Made by a program: the position numbers and the translations under genes. A stretch of 64,000 nt of DNA from a virus, in IMG/VR virus record IMGVR_UViG_3300030943_000008, positions 1 to 64,000 of that record, one strand, 5' to 3'. Positions 23,884 to 29,431 of this stretch are shown here, piece after piece. The notes under the pieces are model-generated. The model saw only the letters and a list, made by a program, of their open reading frames with translations. It had not been told where the DNA came from and ran no database searches. Every line of letters begins with the position of its first letter. Within the stretch, counting starts at the first letter, position 1.

Positions 23884-24239
23884 TGCCCCGCGATTTCAGC
23901 GATCCATGGGATCCAGAGGACGTGTTTGATCGCGCTGCGGCGGCTGAGTATCGCCGGGAGCGGGCGGCGAAGATGGAAGCGGCTGAGGCGGAAGCCCGCG
24001 CTGAGAAGGCCAGAGAGGCTGCCCAAGCCACAGAGGTGGCCACCAGGCGCGTTGCGCACGGGGAGCGCATGATCAGGGCGGAATACGAAGCGAAGGGTCT
24101 GGAGCCTCCTGAGGGCTCGCTGGTGTCGCTTTCGCTGCTGCTGTCTATGGGCTGGCGGATATCGGAGGAATCCGGGGTTCCGAAGCTGGTCCGGCCGGTC
24201 ATTGAGAAGCGCCGGACGCGGGCCGATTACGGCACATAA
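23883..24239 (+). CDS. Helical phage protein of unknown function
   Basis: 118 residues from the ATG in TGATG. The first 60 residues are Ala/Glu/Arg coiled coil; the last 50 include SLVSLSLLLSMGWRIS. Coupled to the replication gene before it. No family recognised. Confidence 0.6.
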   Translation: MPRDFSDPWDPEDVFDRAAAAEYRRERAAKMEAAEAEARAEKAREAAQATEVATRRVAHGERMIRAEYEAKGLEPPEGSLVSLSLLLSMGWRISEESGVPKLVRPVIEKRRTRADYGT

Positions 24240-24258
24240 AATTCCCGAAAAATTCCCC

Positions 24259-24283
24259 TTGCGTATCGGGGAAAATTTGCCAT
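24259..24283 (+). promoter_or_regulatory. Operator-like site with a -35-like box
   Basis: TTGCGT (24259-24264) followed by GGGGAAAATTTGCCAT (24268-24283), a copy of the operator-like motif, in the 100-bp gap before 24340. A good -10 is not evident. A further partial copy (CCCGAAAAATTCCCC) lies at 24244-24258. Confidence 0.5.
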
Positions 24284-24339
24284 TCTGAATTTGTTCAACA
24301 GGGCGCCGATACAGCCCGCCAGCGAAAGCGGATAGAACT

Positions 24340-24540
24340 ATGATCGACCAATCCCCCAAAGCAAAAATTGTGACGTTTGAAGGCCACGAGATCACGCCGC
24401 TGATCCGCATCACCGTCTTGGCCGGTCAGACCTTCCGAGGCGTGAAGCATTTCGCTGAACGGTCCTATGACGTGGCCCCGTCGCTGGCGGCGCATGTGGT
24501 CGCCAAAGGTTCGGCGCGCATCGAGAAGGAGATTCTGTGA
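24340..24540 (+). CDS. Small early protein, beta-rich
   Basis: 66 residues, first gene after an operator-like control site. Sequence includes KAKIVTFEGHEITPLIRIT and ERSYDVAPSLAAHVVAKGSA. Unknown function; overlaps the next gene start. Confidence 0.55.
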   Translation: MIDQSPKAKIVTFEGHEITPLIRITVLAGQTFRGVKHFAERSYDVAPSLAAHVVAKGSARIEKEIL

Positions 24541-24821
24541 TGGCCCGCATGACTGAAAAGCAAAAAAGATTTCGGCGCGCGATTGATCAGAGTACCGCAG
24601 CAGACCGGCTGATGTGGATTATCAAAAGGGCTTCCACCTATCGTTTTGATCGGGAGGACATGTTGCTGGCCCACTTCGAGTTGTCATACGACTGGGCGCA
24701 TGAGGAAAACGCTGACGTCGACTTTTATCTTCGGCACGCGGCTACCATAAAGCCGACCCCCGATAGCGTTGCAGCCAGGATCATCGCTGCGCGCGCGGTA
24801 TCTGTTGCGGAGGTTGCGTAA
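24540..24821 (+). CDS. Small helical early protein
   Basis: 93 residues from the ATG overlapping the preceding TGA. Basic start (MARMTEKQKRFRRAIDQS), then WIIKRASTYRFDREDMLLA. Ends in a TAATG overlap with the next gene. Unknown function. Confidence 0.55.
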   Translation: MARMTEKQKRFRRAIDQSTAADRLMWIIKRASTYRFDREDMLLAHFELSYDWAHEENADVDFYLRHAATIKPTPDSVAARIIAARAVSVAEVA

Positions 24822-25090
24822 TGTCAGCCTTCAGCAACGACCTACTGATCGACCAGCAGACCGGCGAGCTGGATCTGGATTATATCCTGCAACAGGCCAG
24901 CGCCCGTGCGCGCGCTGACCGTGATGGTAACGATCCGCCGCTGCAGTGGATTCGATCGCACTACCTCGAACTGTGCGATCGTGGGGCCATTCTGCGCCGG
25001 CGCTGGCGAGCCGCGCACGGCCTGCCCGACGACACCAAATACGTGACCGTGCAGATGCCCGCTTGGGGTGCCTCGGGCGATGTATTCTGA
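24821..25090 (+). CDS. Small early protein
   Basis: 89 residues, TAATG-coupled. LDLDYILQQASARARADRDG and SHYLELCDRGAILRRRWRAA suggest helices. Unknown function. Confidence 0.55.
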   Translation: MSAFSNDLLIDQQTGELDLDYILQQASARARADRDGNDPPLQWIRSHYLELCDRGAILRRRWRAAHGLPDDTKYVTVQMPAWGASGDVF

Positions 25091-25102
25091 AAAGGAAAAC
25101 AC

Positions 25103-25375
25103 ATGACTGTCGACGAACTGCGCGCGATCCATGATGAACTTGGGCTTGGCGTGAAGCTATTCGCCCGCGCGATCGGCATGACGGGCAACAGCGGGACGGT
25201 GGGCCGCAAACTGCGCCGCATCATGATCAGCGAACAGGATGTCCCGCACGGAATAGCCAACGGAGCGCATGCCGCGCTCCGCCTTCATCGGAAAAAGGAG
25301 AAAAACCATGGACCACAAACTGAAGATCGAACTGGCGGCGCCGAACTTCTTCGCGATCCCGCTGTCGAAAGTTGA
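25103..25375 (+). CDS. Small HTH-like protein
   Basis: 90 residues after AAAGGAAAACAC. LRAIHDELGLGVKLFARAIG followed by NSGTVGRKLRRIMIS resembles a degenerate Cro/CI-type HTH or a short DNA-binding helix pair. The C-terminal 27 residues are polar and overlap the next gene by 68 bp in another frame, so the protein may have been extended by loss of an earlier stop. Confidence 0.55.
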   Translation: MTVDELRAIHDELGLGVKLFARAIGMTGNSGTVGRKLRRIMISEQDVPHGIANGAHAALRLHRKKEKNHGPQTEDRTGGAELLRDPAVES

Positions 25376-25538
25376 GATCGAAAATGAACCTGGCACCGGC
25401 CGCACATATTTTCTGTTCAAGGGCGCTATCGTTGCGGTCGCGCGGCTTGCCGGAGACGCGGCGGCAGAACTTCCTGAAGCTTCTGCGGTTGCGGCCGGCC
25501 ACCGGCTCTCATCTCGCGCAGCGCCTGCAGGGCGTTGA
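25308..25538 (+). CDS. Small beta-rich protein overlapping both neighbours
   Basis: 76 residues with a strong ribosome site (AAAAAGGAGAAAAACC). MDHKLKIELAAPNFFAIP, then GTGRTYFLFKGAIVAVARL, is a clear beta pattern. Its last 35 residues run antisense to the end of the minus-strand gene 25426-25824, so the C-terminus may be a read-through remnant. Confidence 0.5.
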   Translation: MDHKLKIELAAPNFFAIPLSKVEIENEPGTGRTYFLFKGAIVAVARLAGDAAAELPEASAVAAGHRLSSRAAPAGR

Positions 25539-25824
25539 GCGGGTTCTCCTGCTCGAGCAGCCCGGCACGGACCAGGGCATCGGCGTAGGAGCCCAGAATC
25601 ATCCCGACGGCATAGCGGCCCTCGGTGGTCAGTACCGTCAGGCGCGGCCTTGCAGCGCCGAAGGGATGGCCGCGCAGGAAGCCGGCTTTCATGAGGGCGG
25701 CGCGCACATGCTGGGTCTGATCTGTGGTGACGTCGAGCGCAGCGTCAATATGGGCGATCAGCATCTCGCGCTGGGCCGGGGAAAGCAGTCTCACTACGGC
25801 TTCGGAAGGCATTTGCGTCTCCAC
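25426..25824 (-). CDS. Small regulatory-looking protein on the minus strand
   Basis: 132 residues. LSPAQREMLIAHIDAALDVT, then HVRAALMKAGFLRG and LTVLTTEGRYAVGMILGSYA look like a winged-helix arrangement with a beta wing before the last helix. It faces left inside a rightward block and diverges from the promoter at 25859, as a local regulator would. Family not identified. Confidence 0.6.
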   Translation of the reverse strand: METQMPSEAVVRLLSPAQREMLIAHIDAALDVTTDQTQHVRAALMKAGFLRGHPFGAARPRLTVLTTEGRYAVGMILGSYADALVRAGLLEQENPLNALQALREMRAGGRPQPQKLQEVLPPRLRQAARPQR

Positions 25825-25858
25825 TGATCAATTTGTGAGACAGCTATAGCAAAATAAA

Positions 25859-25887
25859 TTGGCTTTGGGGAAAATTTTCTATATAAT
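25859..25887 (+). promoter_or_regulatory. Strong promoter with operator-like motif in the spacer
   Basis: TTGGCT (25859-25864), exactly 17 bp, then consensus TATAAT (25882-25887). The spacer contains GGGGAAAATTTTCTA, a relative of the motif found at 19307, 24268, 33071 and 39704. The remaining 137 bp to the next gene at 26025 hold only a 12-codon frame at 25966 that I do not call a gene. Confidence 0.75.
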
Positions 25888-26024
25888 CGCGACAGACAGC
25901 CAGCAGATGCAATGAGCGAATCTTGACCCCCACCCGCCGCATGGCGCGGCATAGGAGATGACACGGTGAACGACAATTTCGAAGGCGACCGATACGCGCG
26001 CTGATCAGTAAGGAGCGCTGAGCT

Positions 26025-26216
26025 ATGGACGAGATTCAAGAAGCTATCGAACAGGCGGCCGGTGCGGATGATGGCGCGATCAACCACTTATATTCCGACA
26101 CGAGGACAACGCCATCACCCCGCCGGATATCTGGCGCCCGCGAAGTTATAAAGCGGTTTCTGCAAAACGTTCCGGAACACTTGACGGTTTCGGATTTATT
26201 GAACGCAATCGAATAA
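26025..26216 (+). CDS. Small acidic early protein
   Basis: 63 residues after AAGGAGCGCTGAGCT. Acidic start (MDEIQEAIEQAAGADDGAIN) and a C-terminal helix EVIKRFLQNVPEHLTVSDLL. First gene after the promoter at 25859. Unknown function. Confidence 0.6.
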   Translation: MDEIQEAIEQAAGADDGAINHLYSDTRTTPSPRRISGAREVIKRFLQNVPEHLTVSDLLNAIE

Positions 26217-26227
26217 AGGAGAACAAC

Positions 26228-26464
26228 ATGAGTTACGAGGCATGGGGCGACGGAGACGACGGTCTGGACGGCTACGTCACCAACGAGGTTGCAGAAGAAC
26301 GATTCATTGCCGGAGCGCAAGCGATGCGCGAGATGCTGGCGCGGTTTGTTGAGCAAGGCGGCGACAGAACGACGGCCAACTCGATCCGCCTGAACTGGCA
26401 TCCCGACTGGGGAGATGATCCCGGCAAGCTCAATGGCGACATTCCGCGCGACTGCTGGTCCTGA
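26228..26464 (+). CDS. Small acidic early protein
   Basis: 78 residues after AAAGGAGAACAAC. Acidic, with AEERFIAGAQAMREMLARFV helix and a tryptophan-rich end (LNWHPDWGDDPGKL). Unknown function. Confidence 0.6.
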   Translation: MSYEAWGDGDDGLDGYVTNEVAEERFIAGAQAMREMLARFVEQGGDRTTANSIRLNWHPDWGDDPGKLNGDIPRDCWS

Positions 26465-26478
26465 TACCCACTCCGAGA

Positions 26479-26697
26479 ATGATGATGACGCACCCGATGT
26501 CTATGCCGTGGCTAGACTGGCGCTCAATAAAAGACGAGCCGCACAACTACGATGTGATCCTATACCTTGACGCCGATGGCGTAGCTTGGACAGGCAACCA
26601 CCCTGAAGGATGCGCTCGCGGCATGTGGGCCAAGGATGGCGGCGGTTCGTCGGAGTTTCGCGAACCGATAATGTGGGCTGAGATCCCACTTCCTTAG
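26479..26697 (+). CDS. DUF551-like small protein
   Basis: 72 residues. WLDWRSIKDEPHNYDVILYL and MWAEIPLP at the end follow the pattern of DUF551-type phage proteins (WISVxDxxP... WxPLPxPP). Their function is unknown. Several ATGs allow alternative starts (26479-26503). Confidence 0.55.
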   Translation: MMMTHPMSMPWLDWRSIKDEPHNYDVILYLDADGVAWTGNHPEGCARGMWAKDGGGSSEFREPIMWAEIPLP

Positions 26698-26716
26698 TCG
26701 TAACCGGAGACATCAG

Positions 26717-26830
26717 ATGCATTGGATCATTGAGCCGGGACACCCAGAGAAAACACGAGCCAGGATCTGCGCAATAATTCTTTCTTTCGCACCGCTGATC
26801 ATGGCTGGAGTACTATACTGGCGTTCGTGA
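26717..26830 (+). CDS. 37-residue single-pass membrane protein
   Basis: Frame MHWIIEPGHPEKTRARICA followed by a hydrophobic helix (about 17-35) ending YWRS, after CCGGAGACATCAG. Small phage membrane proteins of this kind are common; function unknown. Confidence 0.5.
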   Translation: MHWIIEPGHPEKTRARICAIILSFAPLIMAGVLYWRS

Positions 26831-26849
26831 CCGAGGATCATTATGAGGT

Positions 26850-26885
26850 GGCAAGGGCCGCTTTGGCTTCCTGACCGCCCTTGCC
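26850..26885 (+). other. Stem-loop between facing small genes
   Basis: GGCAAGGGC/GCCCTTGCC, 9 bp with an 18-nt loop, between the stops of the plus gene 26717-26830 and the minus gene 26904-27008. It may terminate transcription from both sides, though no T-run is present. Confidence 0.4.
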
Positions 26886-26903
26886 GTTGAGGCAGATTAT
26901 CCC

Positions 26904-27008
26904 TTATAGTGCCCACTGTCGCAAAATTGCTCCGATGACGAACACGGAACCGCAGAACAGGGCAATGGAAACGAACTCGGCCAAGTCGAAAATGAAAGCG
27001 CGGAACAT
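26904..27008 (-). CDS. 34-residue membrane protein on the minus strand
   Basis: Frame MFRAFIFDLAEFVSIALF continuing through a hydrophobic helix to RQWAL, preceded on the minus strand by CTCGGAGAACCACC. One transmembrane segment. It diverges from the Acb2-like gene at 27091, sharing an 82-bp control region. Confidence 0.5.
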   Translation of the reverse strand: MFRAFIFDLAEFVSIALFCGSVFVIGAILRQWAL

Positions 27009-27062
27009 GGTGGTTCTCCGAGGCTGATGCGGGAACCATAGCCGCAAAGTCTTAAGGCAAAG

Positions 27063-27078
27063 TTAATCGGTCGATTAA
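27063..27078 (+). promoter_or_regulatory. Palindromic operator candidate before the Acb2-like gene
   Basis: TTAATCG-GT-CGATTAA, 7-bp arms, directly upstream of the AAGGAG ribosome site of 27091 and between two divergent genes. The preceding AAGGCAAAGTTAATC also partly resembles the operator-like motif of this phage. Confidence 0.4.
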
Positions 27079-27090
27079 AAGGAGATGAAA

Positions 27091-27348
27091 ATGGCGAACA
27101 CGTTTGAAGGCAAGCCGGATGCCCGGCAGAGCGACAGCACTACCGAGCCGGTTAGCAGATTCCGTCCGGTGTATCGGGCGCTGACCGACGAGGAAAAGGC
27201 GCTGCATGACGAGATCAAGGCCAAGGCCATTGAAATCGAGGCGCTGTTCGAGCGGACACGCAGTTCGGCTGGCGGCCGCTATACCGCCTTGGCAATTACC
27301 TCTTTAGAACTGTCCGTCATGTGGGCGGTCAAGGCGCTGACGTCATGA
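27091..27348 (+). CDS. Probable Acb2/Tad1-type hairpin protein (anti-CBASS sponge)
   Basis: 85 residues from the second ATG (AAAAGGAGATGAAA before it). A flexible first 25 residues, then YRALTDEEKALHDEIKAKAI with EIEALFERTR, a short turn, GGRYTALAITSLELS and VMWAVKALTS. This two-helix hairpin with the R-x-L-T-x-E-E start and the xLExSVMWAVKALT end is the pattern I know for the Acb2/Tad1 hairpin family, proteins that bind cyclic nucleotide signals of CBASS and Thoeris. The match is by eye. Overlaps the next gene by ATGA. Confidence 0.6.
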   Translation: MANTFEGKPDARQSDSTTEPVSRFRPVYRALTDEEKALHDEIKAKAIEIEALFERTRSSAGGRYTALAITSLELSVMWAVKALTS

Positions 27349-27545
27349 GCGCCGCCTTCATCATTGCCGGCCTGATCTTCGCGTTCGGCATTCTGGCGTT
27401 CTTCGCCGCGATTGCGGTCTACATGAGCTATCCGGCCCCGAGCGTGCAGGGCGATGCGTCTGCGCCTTGGGTCTGGCTGATCGGCTGCTGGATACTGGCC
27501 GCTATCGTCGCGTCGAGCCATTACTGGCCGCATGTAGCCTGGTGA
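27345..27545 (+). CDS. Two-helix membrane protein
   Basis: 66 residues from the ATG in ATGA with the Acb2-like gene. Hydrophobic segments at about 4-25 and 43-60. No family recognised; coupling suggests co-expression with the defence-related neighbour. Confidence 0.6.
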   Translation: MSAAFIIAGLIFAFGILAFFAAIAVYMSYPAPSVQGDASAPWVWLIGCWILAAIVASSHYWPHVAW

Positions 27546-27549
27546 TCCC

Positions 27550-28062
27550 ATGAAAGCCGTCACCGTCCCGAAAAAGAAACCGAAGCCGCCGACCGGGAAC
27601 CCAAAGCAAGGGAACACCCGCAAGGGCGTTCCAAACCGCCGGACGTTCGAGGCTGTCGAGAAGGCGCGGATCGAGGCGGAGAACGCAGCGGCCGGGCATT
27701 CCGGTTCCGGCCGTGCCGAGGCGATGAAGAAGAAACTGGGCAAGGACGTGCTCGAGGAGTTCATGCACCTGTTCGCTGGAATGGCGGCGGCGCATCAGCC
27801 GCTCCCGGACGGCATGGCGGTGCCACCGGGCCGTAAGCCGGACGAGGTCAAGTTCCTCGTCTACGCGAAGCTGACGGTCGACACCGCCAAGGCGCTGGCC
27901 GATTTTCAGAGTCCGAAGTTCAAGGCCATCATGGTCAGCGCGGCGCCGGATCAGCAACCGAACCAGCCCATGCGGACGGTCGGCGGGGACAACGTGGTTC
28001 CGCTCAACGACCCGATCGCGATGGCGCGGGTTTATCAACGGCTGGTGAAGGGGTCGCAGTGA
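27550..28062 (+). CDS. Putative terminase small subunit / DNA-binding packaging protein
   Basis: 170 residues. Lys/Pro-rich start (KKKPKPPTGNPKQGNTRKGV) like DNA-binding tails, a charged coiled-coil segment, then RKPDEVKFLVYAKLTVDTAK and a flexible end. It lies 1.4 kb upstream of the large terminase in the same direction; size and character fit a small terminase or packaging adaptor, but no family signature proves it. Confidence 0.5.
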   Translation: MKAVTVPKKKPKPPTGNPKQGNTRKGVPNRRTFEAVEKARIEAENAAAGHSGSGRAEAMKKKLGKDVLEEFMHLFAGMAAAHQPLPDGMAVPPGRKPDEVKFLVYAKLTVDTAKALADFQSPKFKAIMVSAAPDQQPNQPMRTVGGDNVVPLNDPIAMARVYQRLVKGSQ

Positions 28063-28424
28063 TGTTGTGGCAATTTCTGGCGCTTCTCGCCGTTCACTGG
28101 TTTGGCGATTTTGTCCTGCAGACGCATTGGCAGGCGACCAACAAGAGCAAGCGGAACGATGCGCTGGCGGCGCATGTCACCGTCTATACGCTCGTTCTTT
28201 CGTTGGGCGTGGATATTCTTTTTCCGGGCGTGTCGTGGTCGACATGGGGCGGATTTGTGATTGCCAACGGCGCGCTCCATTTTGTGACGGACTGGCTGAC
28301 CAGTCGCGCAACTTCCCGGCTGTGGGAGAAGGGCGACATCCATAATTTCTTCGCCATGGTGGGGCTCGACCAGCTTATCCATCAGGCGACGCTCGCTGGC
28401 ACGATGGTCTGGTTCTTCCAATGA
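28062..28424 (+). CDS. DUF3307 membrane protein
   Basis: 120 residues, about three transmembrane helices. LLAVHWFGDFVLQTHWQATN has the H-xx-xD-xx-LQ and Lys pattern of DUF3307, and HFVTDWLTSR and DQLIHQATL its later His-rich motifs. Function of the family is unknown. Start is the ATG in TGATG. Confidence 0.75.
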   Translation: MLWQFLALLAVHWFGDFVLQTHWQATNKSKRNDALAAHVTVYTLVLSLGVDILFPGVSWSTWGGFVIANGALHFVTDWLTSRATSRLWEKGDIHNFFAMVGLDQLIHQATLAGTMVWFFQ

Positions 28425-28705
28425 AGAAATCCCGTTCCCGCCAAGTCGACGCCACGCTGATCGCGACGCCGCACCCGAGAGTGTTGCCGCGGCAGACCCG
28501 CGAGCCGCCGCAGTTCGGAACCATCGCCAAGACTTGCGACAACTGCCAGTATTTCGATCCACCGACACCAACCGCCCGTAACGGGGATTGCCGCAACGGG
28601 ATATCCGGCCGGTTCACCACGCGCAGAATCGACGGCTGCGCCTATGGGTTCTATCCGTCGATCACGAAGTTCCCGCTCAAAGCGGGACCAGGGGGAGTCC
28701 GATGA
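28421..28705 (+). CDS. Small cysteine-motif protein
   Basis: 94 residues. Basic N-terminus, then CDNCQYFDPPTP, a third Cys in NGDCRNGIS and a fourth in GCAYGFYPS: a four-cysteine zinc-binding pattern common in small phage proteins. ATGA-coupled on both sides. Function unknown. Confidence 0.6.
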   Translation: MKKSRSRQVDATLIATPHPRVLPRQTREPPQFGTIAKTCDNCQYFDPPTPTARNGDCRNGISGRFTTRRIDGCAYGFYPSITKFPLKAGPGGVR

Positions 28706-28956
28706 CAGACGATCCGAGGAAACTCTATGAATACCTCAGTCGCGCTCAACGAGCGCTGGCCGACGAGATACGCATCAATCCCGATCGATCGTGGTCGGAA
28801 ACCCTGATGCCGCGGTATAAGGCATATCTGCGCAAGTTCGGGATGAAGGAAGAGGTCGCGCCGATCGAATCTTGGTTTGAGGGAAGCATCGAACTCACTG
28901 AGGCGGTGCTGCGCAGTGCGGGTTTTGCGGTGTCCGACATCACGGAACCGGCCTGA
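28702..28956 (+). CDS. Small helical protein
   Basis: 84 residues, ATGA-coupled. KLYEYLSRAQRALADEIRIN and WFEGSIELTEAVLRSAGFAV suggest two helices. Unknown function. Confidence 0.55.
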   Translation: MTDDPRKLYEYLSRAQRALADEIRINPDRSWSETLMPRYKAYLRKFGMKEEVAPIESWFEGSIELTEAVLRSAGFAVSDITEPA

Positions 28957-29201
28957 TGCCCGAGCCACGTTTCAGCGACAATGGCCTACAGCGCTTCACC
29001 CTGGACTGCGCCAGAGGCCGTCCGGGGGCCGCCAGTGAGCGCCATGCCGGCGGGCTGGTCTGGTGGCCCACCATCAACTGCGGATCGACCAGCGAGCGGA
29101 TTCCGACCGATGACGCGCCGTTCCCGACCCAGACGCAGGCCAAGGACGCTGCCCGCGAGTTCAAGCAACGATGCCGCGACGAATTGGGAGAGACCGAATG
29201 A
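28956..29201 (+). CDS. Small hypothetical protein
   Basis: 81 residues starting in TGATG. Beta hairpin-like LVWWPTINCGSTSERIPTDD and a C-terminal helix QAKDAAREFKQRCRDELG. Unknown function. Confidence 0.55.
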   Translation: MPEPRFSDNGLQRFTLDCARGRPGAASERHAGGLVWWPTINCGSTSERIPTDDAPFPTQTQAKDAAREFKQRCRDELGETE

Positions 29202-29431
29202 TGATGATCCGCTCCATCGCGCTCGCCACCGGCATGATAATGGTCATCCTCATGGGCTACCTGGCCCTGATGTTGGTCATGAAGCCGATCTGCCCGGCCA
29301 ATTCCAAGGCCGTCGCCCACCGAGCGGGATGGCGGTGCATCGCCCTGCCGATGCCGTCCGCACGCGTGATCCTGCCATGGATTCCGTCCGATCAAAGCAT
29401 CATGCCGGCCCGATGGGTCTGGGGTAGGTAA
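29198..29431 (+). CDS. Small membrane protein before the terminase
   Basis: 77 residues, ATGA-coupled, three consecutive ATGs at the start. One transmembrane helix (about 4-28), then a soluble tail. Its TAATG stop overlaps the terminase start. Confidence 0.55.
   Translation: MMMIRSIALATGMIMVILMGYLALMLVMKPICPANSKAVAHRAGWRCIALPMPSARVILPWIPSDQSIMPARWVWGR

Noticed and set aside
25966-26004. A 12-codon frame starting GTG with AGGAG upstream
   Set aside because: Too short to support; could be a leader peptide but nothing shows it.
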